From NCBI RefSeq assembly GCF_001039355.2, contig NW_019775564.1:155533-219532 (forward strand): DNA of 64,000 nucleotides, given 5' to 3'. The DNA comes from Lingula anatina (lineage: Eukaryota > Brachiopoda > Lingulata > Lingulida > Lingulidae). Every line of letters starts with the position of its first letter. Position 1 is the stretch's first letter. Below are positions 12,695-24,394 of the stretch, one piece after another. Both the position numbers and the translations under genes were made by a program. The notes under the pieces are model-generated. The model saw nothing but the letters and a program-made list of their open reading frames with translations. It was not told the origin of the DNA and ran no database searches.

Positions 12695-14573
12695 CCCCGT
12701 CGTGGAATTTGAAATTATGTATATATGTAAAACAATAGGAACCCAAGCAGGAATCAACTATTTAAGTATAATGTACATATTAAAAAATCTGTAAAAGAAA
12801 ATATGTATCTGATGGCCCTGCACCTGTACAATACCAGCTTGATAACTTGTAAATGTGTGCATGAATATTTGCATTTGACATGTGGGTGTTTGAAACAGTA
12901 TATCGTTTTTACTGGAAGATAAAGAAACTCATATATTAAAACATGTCTCATCAAAATAACAAAAGGCGGGAACAATTTATAGCATTGATTAAGTGCTTTG
13001 ATGACTTTCCATTCCTGAATACCAATATATTTTAGGGCGAATAGTTGTACAGAAAATAATCAAGGTAAGGTCGTATTTGATGAATGTTTAACTATTCAAA
13101 GCAAAAATATTTGTTATTTTTCCCACAGCTGGTGCTTTGGACAATAGTATAATATTTATTTCATTTGTATTTCACTAACTTGCTGACCTGTATTTTCCTA
13201 AGCATCTGTGATTTGATCCTTTCAAAGTTTGTTCAAAGTGGCAGTCGAGGGATATTAAGTCAGATACAGCTACTGGTCTTCCACTGTATGTGATCGACAT
13301 ATACCAAAGCACATTTTATCTGGGCTGCGCCTTGACATACTTACACTTTTATACATTGCATACAGTGGATGACTATGTAGTAACTAGTACTTAATGTAAA
13401 CTTGTTTTTAACAAAGCATAAATGTATTGTTTGTTATATAACTGAACTCTAAACTGATTTTGTACATAGTTTTAGCATTAGCTAGGTTCTGTCAAAGAAC
13501 TGAAATAGTGAAGGACTATATATCACAGTATTTCCAATCAGTCGGGTTAACTGCATGATGATCATAGAATCATTTGTAGCAGCTTAAAATTCTTTCCAAA
13601 ATATTATAAAATGTGAGTTACAAACAAGTATAATAATCATTATAATATAAGGTATAAAGTTTTACTTACAGAAAAACTATTTTAAAAAGAGATGTATGCA
13701 ATGTACTGTCCAAAATTCCAATGTGCGTAATACAAGTAATGTATATAATTTTATTTAATAATGTGTGTACATGTGTTCGAATTGTTTTCAAGTGACAAAT
13801 AGCATTTATTTTTTCCAATTTTATTCATAGCAAAAAGGTAATCTGAATAAAGTGTTTAACAAGGATGTTCAAACATGATATATCAAATATTACTGGTTAT
13901 TATAATTCTAATATATAGCATACCAGATGATTCATATAACAGTGTCTCTATGATGTGTATATTTAAGGATAGCCATCATAATGCCTCAATTACAACTAGA
14001 TATGGTATTATATTACTAAGTGACATATTATTATGCATGTAGTCATGGAAATATCAAAAACCCATGCTGCATGTTTTTAATTTGTTCACAGTGCATATTC
14101 CAGAATATCTTAAGAAGATATTTTTTATTACAGTTAGATGGAGAGTGATTAAGAGAGAAATCCATTATACAGTATATAATGTGATGTAACAAGATGTAAG
14201 AAGTTAAATACCTATTAATGCTGAGTTATTATGGCCTCATTACACTGCTATTATCTATAAGTGATGTGGACTATGGTTGTGTTGCACTAGACAACTGTTA
14301 ACATTGTGATGTAATAAAACTAATAATATTTTTTTTAAGTTAAACAAGTGTTGTTGTGTGTTGCTTAAAACTATACCTTCCCGGATTTTTTTTTATGTTA
14401 ATCACTGTCAAAAAATGCATAGTTCAAGTCAGTCATTATAGAATATGTGAATATTTGTGGTGTTAAATAATAAAGGAAAAAAGTTCCTTTATGATCAATT
14501 ACTCTTGTCAAATGTAAAATTTTAATACATAATTATTTTAGAGAATAGTTACACATAAAATCAACATAGCCAG
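12695..14573. other. 3' UTR/intergenic, no gene seen
   Basis: AT-rich sequence after the STAND gene stop. Only a few AATAAA-like polyadenylation words are seen, for example near 14314. No coding signal on either strand. Confidence 0.6.
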
Positions 14574-14575
14574 GT

Positions 14576-14614
<39 letters not shown>
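14574..14614. repeat. (CA)n microsatellite
   Basis: Uninterrupted CA run directly downstream (minus-strand sense) of the photolyase exon. Confidence 0.95.
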
Positions 14615-14617
<3 letters not shown>

Positions 14618-14830
14618 AGTACTAATTAAACTTACCTATAGCTACAAATCCATTGGGATCCCTTCCATCCAGTTCATACCTATCATTGAGATAATTACCA
14701 ATTTTCAAAGCCTCCTCAGGACTGCTGGTCCACTCCAGGATTTTCTTGGCCCAGTACATTCTGAGGAATCCATGCATCTTGCCCTCTTTTACCTTTTGTA
14801 GATGAAAAAATATGGCTTTGTTAGGGACTA

Positions 14831-15080
14831 TTCCCACAGATGTTTTGATTGATCTATTTAACTGGAATGTCTCACTAACTTGCTATTTGCTATTAATTTA
14901 ATTGGCTTAAATGTCTGTCACACCTAGTCAAGCTGCTACGGGGTAATTATCTTTACCCACAATAGCTGATTCAGTAGGTGTGACAGGCATTTAAGCCAGA
15001 AAGATGAGAGCAATTTAGTGAGACTCCCCAGTGAGTTAGACCAATCCATGCAGATGGATCGTTCTAGGCATAGGGAGCTA
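14831..15080. mobile_element. Foldback/MITE-like element 1
   Basis: Long imperfect inverted repeat: 'gtctcactaacttgct' near 14869 pairs with 'agcaatttagtgagac' near 15010, and 'ggcttaaatgtctgtcacacct' pairs with 'aggtgtgacaggcatttaagcc' (14980s). It lies between the two photolyase exons. Exact ends are uncertain. Confidence 0.65.
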
Positions 15081-15091
15081 GTCTTAGACCC

Positions 15092-15305
15092 CATTCCCAT
15101 AGATTTTAGATCGATCTATCCCTTTGGGGACTCTCACTAGATTACTGTCAGCTTAGCCGGCTTAAGTGTCTGTCCCGCCTACTAAAAGCCGTAACGGTTT
15201 TATTAACTATGGTGCATGCTCAGCTGACAGCAATTTAGCATGAACCCCCAGGGAGTTAGGTCGATCTAAATCTAAATCTCTGGATCGATCTGAATCTCTG
15301 GGAAT
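15092..15305. mobile_element. Foldback/MITE-like element 2, same family
   Basis: Second inverted repeat directly next to the first. The left end ATTCCCATAGATTTTAGATC matches the complement of the right end (ATTCCCAGAGATTCAGATC). Inner words 'ctgtcagctta', 'ccggcttaagtgtctgtc' and 'agctgacagcaattta' match element 1. No coding capacity. Confidence 0.65.
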
Positions 15306-15536
15306 GCAATAAGAATAATAAATTCACCTACCTAACAGAGAGGGATATTTTTAGGCAAGTTCTCAGTCACATTCTTCACCCATTGCTGTGGAACTCTGAG
15401 GGGAGAAAAGGGGAGAAAAGACCTCCAATATTGTTACATTTCATAAAATCTGGCAGGACTTTCTTGGCATAACCAGTCAACAAGTGAAAGGTGATGCTGA
15501 GTCTTCCACACTCCTGAAAACAATAGCAGGATAAAA

Positions 15537-16947
15537 CGAAGCAGCATTAAAGCTGTCAAATGTATGTAGACAAAAAGCAGAAAATAACAATGCATAAGAA
15601 TATGCTACTGTCAATGCTGATGCAAAAGTACACGTACTATGCTTAACTGCAAATTCAACATCAAACTTTAATTAAGTTCAACAGGTATTACTGATGTAAG
15701 TAAATTGTGTAACAGCCATAAGGCCATGAGAGTTCAAGTGCACACTTTGAAAATGCCAGAATGAGAAAAATGAAAATTTATGAAATTGTATTAATGCAAT
15801 AATAAATGATAAATCAATTCAGCTGGCTTTCTAATATGAGCTGCATATCAAGCCTAAAATTATTCTTGTAAGTTTAAAATAATAAGTAACAGTTTTCTTT
15901 TCATAACGATTGCAGTAGCAGTGCACAGAGAAGGTTTGTGTCAATTTTGATGTAAAATTACATAATAAATTACAGAATAATTATGAGCAATTTTAATTAT
16001 TGACTTTAAATACCATGGACATGTAGAAAATTTGATTACCATTCAGCTTTATGCCAATGGGAGTTCTGAGTTCCACAATGAATATGCCAATACGATAAAA
16101 AAAGAATGTTTCACTAAAATGTATAAGTTGCGGTAAAAGAAGTCAATAAAGGGTGCCGGAGAAAATGGGCATTAGTTAGAATTGTGCCGGGGGTGTGATG
16201 TCATGTGACATGAAGTGGTTTAAGACGCGAAGATGAATGGTCATTTTAAGCTGGAGGTGAATGGGAGAGAAGATGTGTAGTTGGAGGAAAAAGTAGTTTT
16301 GCAAAATCGTGCTTAATTTGCAGTCTGTTTGTTTTGAAATACAAGCTGCATCGACAAAGAGGATCAAGGGAAAAGCATTCCTGGGAGGCGTTAAATTGTT
16401 GTCATGTGGAATTTTGGCATTTAAATAATCTGGTATGTCCATATCTAAGTATTTTTGGGTGTTTTGTGGTATGTGCTGCAATTATAACGATGTTTTAGAG
16501 GTCTTGAAGGACCTTATGAAAACCAGGAAGTAGTTCGTAACTAACAATTAAATCGTACCCATCTATGACTGCTGTGCAAAGATGTATCTTTTTTTTAATA
16601 TTGCGACGAATTTTTAGATCTTTATAAATTATATGTCCATCTGATATGAAATTCCACGCATATGATCACACTAATACCCCTTTTACACCAGGGTAGGCGC
16701 TAATCAGTGACAAATGCCAAGACAGAGGTGACATTCTGACAGCCTCTTATCTGAGTTAAAAATCACTATCAAAAGAGACTGGCAATCAATAGCCTTGAGA
16801 AACTTGTCATGTTTTATCTTATCTACCTGTGAGAATCGCTTTACCAACTGAGTATTGCATAATAATGTTAATTATTAATAACTTAGAGCTGGTCTTAATT
16901 ACCTGTCAGTTTTGTGATCGGCTCACCTGACACATCTGTGTCTGTAA
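15537..16947 (+). mobile_element. Helentron-like repeat copy 2
   Basis: The first 575 bases match the 2751 copy (GCAGCATTAAAGCTGTCAAATGTA and onward). The segment may end at 16929-16951 with the family's 3' hairpin GACACATCTGTGTC plus TGTAAATAA. The region 16118-16928 has no match in the other copies and may be a nested insertion or a longer family member. No convincing protein is encoded in it. Confidence 0.55.
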
Positions 16948-17015
16948 ATAAAAATTCATTAGTTTTGTATGTTGTTCCTCAAGTTTTTATATGTTTGTAT
17001 ATTTGTATTAAATAG

Positions 17016-17217
17016 TCCTGAGGAAATACGTAGGGATATTTTTTTAGGCCATTTACCATGCTTTTTGGCACAAAATATAAAACATGTTTGTTCTATTCAA
17101 CCTGTGAATTTAAAAAGGGAGAATGCAGTTAGTAAATTAATTAAACCTTTGGGAAAGTATGTGGGGGACAGGCTCCACACCTTTGTTTCAGAATACTCAC
17201 ATCTAATTCCAACCTGA
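17016..17217 (+). CDS. Unidentified coding-like exon or pseudogene fragment
   Basis: An open stretch after a TTAAATAG acceptor-like site encodes SPEEIRRDIFLGHLPCF through KYVGDRLHTFVSEYSHLIP and ends in TGA. The mixed charged/hydrophobic composition is protein-like and differs from the low-complexity frames around it. I do not recognise the family. No partner exon was found; it sits just after a Helentron-like 3' end, so it may be a captured gene fragment or a transposon ORF remnant. Confidence 0.3.
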
Positions 17218-18870
17218 TGTGTAAAATTAGGAAAAAAAATACAGTTAAACACATCTCTATACAAGATCTGATATATGTCAATCTGCAACATAAACCAACC
17301 CAGAAGAAGACTATACAATATCTTTATTGACAGTGTAGTAAAAAGCATATCAACATATTTATAAATAATTTCCTTTGCACATCCTAAAAAGCAAAGGGGA
17401 GGTACCCCTGTTCCTCAATGTTCTTTTCAACTTCTTTCTTATTTTTTTCATTTAATATGATGTATCCAAATGCATTTTCAAGATCATTTCTTGTCCTGAC
17501 CAAATCTTTTAAAGCCTGGATAATCTTGAACATAGCTGTGTTTCACAGCTTGTGAAGTTCAAATGTTTAGATGCATAACAACCCCCCCCCCCCAACATGG
17601 TCTAATTTCTGCAAAAGACAAATGAAAGTTAATCAGTCTTCTGAACATGGCATCAATATGTTACTTATCTGCAAATCTGTTTTGTGTTGAATAAAATTTG
17701 CTTTTGTCCAATATTTATATTACACTCCTAAATAATTTTGTTGATTTTTTTTTCTCTGATAAATGATGTTCTAAGAGCAATTAAAATTAAACAAGTAGAT
17801 TTATTTTAATAATAACAAGGCATTCAACTTTAATGAGAGGTAATTTACAAAGCAGAGATTATAACATTGTTCTTATATTGTGTTTACAGTATTGCATTTA
17901 TGCTGAAAAGTGCAAAAACAGCATAACTTCTACAATAATGGCCTGATCATGCTGATTTTCGAACTTGACCTGTGTTTTATGAATATTCATCAGCTCTGTA
18001 AATATAAAGCCAAAAAATAAAACTGCATTCCACTTATCGTGTTTACAATGAAAGTGCACGGCGCCAGCATCGGCATCGGCGACGACAGACGCAGGTGATG
18101 GCAATATGTACAGATACATCTGTGTCTGTACATAAAAAGCTATTTTACCTACTTACAATTTATCATGCATTTTTATCTCAGTCCTTAATTGTTGTTAAAT
18201 GTTGTTACAAACAATTCAAAATAAATTTTCAAATGAAAGATGTTCCATCAAAACTATTAATATACCACCAGTAAAGTTTTTAAAATCTTACCTTGATTTT
18301 GGTTTACATATCCAGAAGTAACAGAAATTGAGGTGTTTATCTTCACAACATGAAGTTTGATGTGACTGTTGCTAGGCACTGCTGCATTCTTTGCAGGTAG
18401 GTAAAAATGGCTTCCACAGACAAATGCCTAAGATAAATAAATACCATATGACCATCTCTGTATACCCTCAAAAGCATTGCTTTTCTGAAGTTGTCATTAT
18501 AAGTTTTCAACTGTTTTGATCTAATGTTGAAAAAATCAAATTAAATATAGGTAACTCTGAATTAGAATGAATGCTGCCATAAATTATGTACAAGTACATG
18601 TCAGTACAGGACAAATGTTGCCCTTTTGTTTTGTATTTTTCCTCTTTACCACAATACTATAAGCACCCAGGATAAGTATCGGCTATTTCACCATCAGGGG
18701 TACAAAATAGGGGTCACATTGAGAGAAAAATGAACTCTGATGCATTTGTTTAATTTTGTAACAGATAAAAATAATAACATCTTAACTATGACATCCAACA
18801 TTTTTAGAACACAATATTAATTTTTTTGTTATAAGTTCAAATTAACAACACGCCTCTTAGGCTATGATTT
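17218..18870. other. Repeat-rich intergenic DNA with an isolated Helentron-like 3' end
   Basis: No gene seen. At 18113-18135 there is a copy of the family 3' terminus: near-hairpin GATACATCTGTGTC followed by TGTACATAA. The preceding 180 bases (ATTTTCGAACTTGACCTGTG near 17955) resemble 4393-4420 in copy 1, supporting a shared family. A C run lies at 17582-17594. Confidence 0.5.
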
Positions 18871-20123
18871 GGGGGTACGGACACTACACATTCAAGTAAC
18901 TGATGCTTTTGTAATGGAAATGTCATATTGTTTACCAGTTATTTTTGCCAACATTCTAAAGTTATCAAAATAAATATCTAACAACAGTACTTTAACCAAA
19001 AGGATACAAGTACATGTATTAACCAATATGGTTTTTAGAGAAACAATACAGCACGTTTTTCAGTGGATGCTGGCGCTTGGTTGTGTGTCATTCAGTTTTA
19101 CTTTAATTGACCAGATATTAATTTAAACTTTTCTTTCTGTTGCTTGGTCTCTTTTATTTATTTATTTTGTTTCAGGTCTTCATTCTTGTTTTTTCGAGTC
19201 TTTTCTTCTTTTTCATCTCTCACTAATTTGCACCTCTTGCTCTGCTGTTGTCAGGATTGTTGGGTTTCTGCTTCTCCTTGACTCTCTGTCAGTATACCCT
19301 AATTTCTTCTCTCATCTTTAGTCTTTCTTGCTGGGCCAGCCTTGGATGATTCTTCATTTTTTTTTTTGCTTCTCTGCTTTGTTGCGTGCATTCAACAACT
19401 TCCTTACGTGCTTCAGCATGCATATGACTATTAGCTTTTTGATTTTTTTAAAAATTATTTTTGCTGACAGTAAAAATTTCAGGTTTCCCTTTTCTTTTCC
19501 TATTTGGCTTTTGTTCATTGTCATCCATATTGGATACTTCATCCACTGAGAGTATTATAAATATACATCTGTTAATTATGCATGTATTGTGGAGTCCGTA
19601 CCCCCTCAAAATATATCATATACATTAATCCATAAAAGATTAATCCATATACAATTTATTATTTTGCAATTATCTATATTTGGCAATACATTGGAAGCAA
19701 TATTGTTAATTTTGAATGCAAAGAGTAGCATCTTTATTGATATTATTTTTTTGCAAAATGTCTTCCCTGACTCTTTTTAATTAGTATCACTTTATCGAAT
19801 ATGCATTTATATACAATGTTTTTTTTTTCTAAACATCATAGGACATGAATACATTTTATACAATCTAGATCAATATTTTATACCATATTTTGAAGTTTTA
19901 TCATCATTGATATGTAGCCAGTTATCCAATAGTTAATGTATAACTTGGGGGTACAGACACTACATTTGGCACCAAATTCTTGCATATCTTTTCATAATAA
20001 GGGGTAAAGTGCCATTTTCTTACTGAAAAATAAATGTCAGTGTGGACATACATAAAATAATAAAACCAAACAGAATATGCTGTGATTCCTAAATAAAACA
20101 GATAGAGGGGTACGGACACTACA
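18871..20123. repeat. Cluster of four GGGGTACGGACACTACA words
   Basis: The word occurs at 18871-18888 (+), 19588-19606 (reversed, with GGAGTCCGTACCCCC), 19947-19964 (+, one change) and 20107-20123 (+). The first two face each other like ends of a ~736-base element. Between them, 19190-19550 read on the minus strand is Lys/Glu/Gln-rich with three stops, possibly an eroded coding remnant of unknown kind. Confidence 0.5.
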
Positions 20124-21757
20124 AAAATTAGGAGAGACCAAGGGGCTCATGATTATAAATACCATAGCATTATTAATAATGGTTACATATGCACAACTCC
20201 TTTATTATGTTTAAGTCATAATTAACATGGTAAAGTCATTTTATTATCACGTAGGTGATTTCAAAGTAATATTTGTCCTTATCAAATATGTTTTTCATTG
20301 CATTAACAAAAAAAAGTAAAATGTGTACAAAAGCCTGTTTCGGCAAAATGGTTAAAATAATTTTTTTTCTCAAAATATTTCTTTGGAAGAATTTGCTAGA
20401 AGAGAAGACATATGTTGTGGGAAGTATATATAACAATATCATATTCACCATAAATCATACACATAAAGAGCTAGTGCATCATATTTATGACCTTAATTGC
20501 AAATGACCCACCGTAACAGCTAAAAAAAGATATTTTTGAGCACATAATTGGCTATATTTTTGTAAATTGTAGTCCCATTATTATAATTCTTTTTTTATTT
20601 TGCTCCTATGAACAGTGTCTTTGATATCAGTCTATCAGCAATCTCTAATCATAAATTGCTAATTTATCAGACACTTGTAACATTAACCACATTTAATTGT
20701 TCACCCTGATTGTGAAACAGCCGTATGTTTATTGAGTGAGGAAGGATGAATATGTAAACAATAGAAATGTAAACAAAAAATTAAGTTTTATTCTTAAGTA
20801 GAACATTCATATGTAAATTTGATAAACGTCATGATACTCAAAATACCTGTCCATCTCTTCGTATTTTTCAGGTGGTTATGTAGTAATATTATTATTTTAA
20901 TTAAGTATTTAAATTTTATTTAATTTAACATTTTATCTAAGAGACACATTTAATATTAGGCTTCCAATTGTCTAATGCAACTTACAAAGATATTTTTATG
21001 AAACTGCTGATGTGTTTTAATGGAATAGCTTATGAGAGACAGAAAAAAGAGAGGTTGAGAAAAAATAAGATATCATTTTCAAAACAAACAGTATAAAGCT
21101 TTCCCTTTTTTATTGATCTTTTAGAAAATCAAAGGCAGAAAGAAACGACAACCCAAAGTCGTGACTCTAAAAAAATATCTAACACTGTTAAGAGGATCTG
21201 GAAAACAGAAAAATTGTATTTATATTCCACAAAATTCATCAATTACAGAAACACACTGAGATATTTTGTGTATTAACACCATTTGGGTTATTTTTAGTAG
21301 AATTGGCATGACCTTTTTTGAATGTTTAACTAACAGGGGAAAATAATAATGAAAACATTATGAACAACTCATAGAAATATAAGGCCGCATTCACATTGAG
21401 TTGAGCCATGGCTCTACAAAGCCACAACCTAAATATTGTAGACGTACATGAAAGGAAAACCGTCTAATCTTTTAATAGTCTCTCCGCCTCCCCAGCTGCC
21501 TTGCGAATGGAGCCAAGATTTAATGACTGATTTAACTCTTAAGAGATTATAACAAAAAAACAAACTTTTTAGGAAAAAAACAGGGACTAACTTTGAATGT
21601 AAAATGGATTCATTAACCATTGGTAAGTATGGGAAAAATGTTGTTAACTCCAGGAAAATTATTTTTTTGGCCAAAACAAAGAGTTATTAGCCCTTTAAGT
21701 TTATCAACTGTACTCTAAGGTTATTAAGGCTTGTTAATTTTAAATAAAACTTTCAAA
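20124..21757. other. AT-rich intergenic DNA, nothing recognised
   Basis: No open frame with protein-like composition, no RNA gene and no clear repeat structure was seen on either strand. Confidence 0.6.
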
Positions 21758-22175
21758 CAAGGAATGCAAAGCTGTCAAATGTACAGACAAAAAGCTGAAA
21801 TAACAATGCACAAAATAGGCCACTGTCAATTCTGAAGCAAAAGTACATTATGCTTAACTGCAAATTCATCGTCAAATTTCAATTATGCTCAACAGGTAAA
21901 ACCAATGTAAGTAAAATGTGTAACAATCATAAGGCTTCAGGCCCATGGGAGTTCAAGTTCACACTTTGAAAATGCCAGAATGAGAAAAATGAAAAATTCA
22001 CACAAAATTGCATAAATTCAATGATAAATGATAACCTAATTGAGCTGGCTTTCAAATTTGAACTGCATGCCAATCCTAAAAATCATACTTGTAAGTTAAA
22101 AATAATAATAAGTAACATAAGTTTTAGTAATAGTAAATAGTAATAAGTAATAAGTTTTCTTTTCATAATGCCTTG
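21758..22175 (+). mobile_element. Helentron-like repeat copy 3
   Basis: Starts CAAGGAATGCAAAGCTGTCA and then TGTACAGAC, and matches copy 1 and the 38498-38895 copy through the 'aggcttcaggcccatgggag' and 'gagctggctttc' blocks. It lacks a clear 3' hairpin and is probably truncated. A run of unremarkable AT-rich DNA, including an A run at 22650-22672, follows to 22695. Confidence 0.65.
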
Positions 22176-22695
22176 ATGCTCAGTAGATCAAACTTTAGAA
22201 AATGTCTTCATATGTCCTCATTTGGGGATATCAACTGACTTGATATGGATGCTCTAATATAGCATAAAAATCTAATATAGTATAAAATCAATCAAAAGCT
22301 TAAAATCACCATAAATACAATGCACTCATTCAACAGAAAAGAATTAACAATTAACTGTGAAGCTACAACTCACTTTTTAGTATGTTAAAACTAGGTCACA
22401 TCTATGAATGACATGAATGTTCTAAACAATTATGATTAAAATTACAAAATTAGTGGATATTGTCACATTATACTGTCTATCTGTTATCTACACAACATCA
22501 TAAAGAAGTATATACATAATAAAAAAGGCACAGGTTAATTTGTAACACATCTGTTTGTTGGCTGGTTATAAATATCACAGCCAAGCTATAATGGAGATGA
22601 TTTTCGCTTAACACTTTGATCCATATCTATTCCATATACAATTGACCACCAAAAAAAAAAAAAAAAAAAAAATGAAAACTTTGAACTGTTTTTTC

Positions 22696-23345
22696 GACTA
22701 GAGGAACAGAGAGGCAATACCATTTCCAGGTATTGTATAACCAGCTAGAGTATGTGCCTTCGTATGGAAAACAAAAAAGGAACACCACCCCCAATGTTGC
22801 TTTACAAAATACAGTGAAAAAATATATGTACTTGTTTTTGTAGAAAATTACAATTTATAACAAAACTTTAGGGGAAAATTAAAAGGTCACTAAGGTTGCA
22901 GTAAGATTGAGAACATAGGACTTCCCATCCAAGTTCAAAAGTACCAGTAAATATAAGAGCTTAGAAATTTGGAAGTGTGGTTTATGGTGAAAAGTACATG
23001 TAGGTGAATGGTCAATTTCCAGGTTGCATCTAGATTGCAAGAAGTTCATCAGTAACTATATGCGCATGTCTTTGACAGTTTTAAATATATAAGGGACAGG
23101 AAATTTGCAAAGTACAGTTTATGGTAAAAGGTAAGTCAAAGGTCAATTTCAAGGTAAGATTGCCAGGATGTGCCTTCCTGTACAAGTTCAGTGGTAACTA
23201 TATGGGTGTATCTCTGCCAGTTTTGTAGATATAAGGGATAGAAAATTTGCAAAAAGCAGTTCATCATGAAAAGTAGGTGAAAGGTCAATTTCCAGGTCAG
23301 AGTTAGATTGCCAGTATATGCTCCTATTCAAGTTTAATAATAACC
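22696..23345. repeat. GACTAGAGGA repeat followed by ~125-140-bp tandem units
   Basis: GACTAGAGGAACAGAGAGGC at 22696 matches CTAGAGGATCAGAGAGGC at 39835, so it is an interspersed family. Downstream, units beginning AAAGGTCAATTTCCAGGT recur near 22883, 23008, 23138 and 23280, each with 'aagttca.tggtaactata', 'agttttgtagatataagggata' and 'aaatttgcaaa' blocks. Moderately diverged minisatellite. Confidence 0.7.
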
Positions 23346-24394
23346 ATGGGCATTATAGAGAGTTTTCAGTTTCGAAGCATCAAATAGCTGCTTCTCCCAT
23401 AATGCACTGATTGACCTCTAACTTGCGAAAATAAAAGATTGCCCCCTATATTAACACCTTTCCATAATATAATGGGTTAGGTCTGTGTAGTTTCTGAAAA
23501 TCGGCACAAATAAACTGCACACAACTTTTGCTCAGCCATCTATAGTAATTTTCCCATGATTCTTTTGGTTTGCGAGATATTTAGCATTTACTTTTGTGAT
23601 CTTTGGACAAAGTGCATGGCACCAAGCGCCACACCTAGACACATGCACCAACAAAGCTCAAAATTTATGTGGATTGATTTGACATTATATGTGACATAAA
23701 TCCAAAAGATGGGTATGCAGGCTCTTGTAGTCTAGGAGGAGAAACGGTAACAGCGACATCGGGTCAGGACTAGAACTGTATACCGCCAATGCCATGCTGG
23801 TGGTACAATAATTTAAAATGTAATCTAGTTTGAAAATCTTCAGTGTAAAATAAAGTAAGGAATGGTGGGTGCATTTTCCATCAATGTTGGGTTTAATTTT
23901 TTTTCCTAAGCTTTATACTGTATATGGTTTTTTATAATAGTAATAATTCAAAATAATAATGTTTCAGAAAAAAAAAAGGTTTTTTTGGCCAAGCGTATTT
24001 CCAGAACCAGACCACCCTGTACATGTACAATATAATATATTACAGATTTATTACAGATTTCTGCAACATGTCTAATTACACAAGATATTCAGATTATCTT
24101 AATTGTGCTTCTTTGTCTACGGCCTGCCAATATTTCTTATTCTCTATTCAGTAAATAACAATGTCATCATTGGATAAGAATGTTTTAGCTGAAGCTGAGT
24201 AATATAACATTGGGGCAGTGAGCATAGTCTTGAAATTGCCATCAGTTCTTCACTTTTGCTCATTCTTGACTATTGCAGTGTTTTTATTCATGTCCATGCC
24301 TCTTCAAAGTGAATATTTTCAACATTCAGTTTGAAAAGTCATTATAGGGATTGGGGACTTGATTCTTCACAATACCACATAGTACATATGTTCT
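23346..24394. other. Intergenic DNA, nothing firm
   Basis: No gene seen. The stretch 23765-23815 (GACTAGAACTGTATACCGCC and GGTGGTACAAT) resembles parts of the GACTAGAGGA repeat, so the whole 22696-23815 block may be one element. Confidence 0.4.

Larger units (their letters stand above)
14636..15513 (-). pseudogene. Class II CPD photolyase fragment (two exons, broken)
   Basis: Two minus-strand exons resemble class II cyclobutane-pyrimidine-dimer photolyase, the flavoenzyme that reverses UV damage in DNA using light. Exon 15513 to ~15332 encodes ITFHLLTGYAKKVLPDF and, in another frame, PLRVPQQWVKNV; the frame change lies at a 10-base tandem duplication (GGGGAGAAAA twice, 15398-15418 on the + strand), and a stop follows after IPLC. 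Exon 14792-14636 is open and encodes [17 protein letters not shown] and [14 protein letters not shown], with good splice borders. The exons that should lie between, before and after (N-terminal Rossmann part, C-terminal FAD-domain end) were not found. A dead partial copy is most likely; a real gene with assembly errors is less likely. Confidence 0.75.

Noticed and set aside
16176-16481. 101-residue minus-strand frame
   Set aside because: No recognisable family, no splice borders, lies inside a repeat copy; treated as chance.
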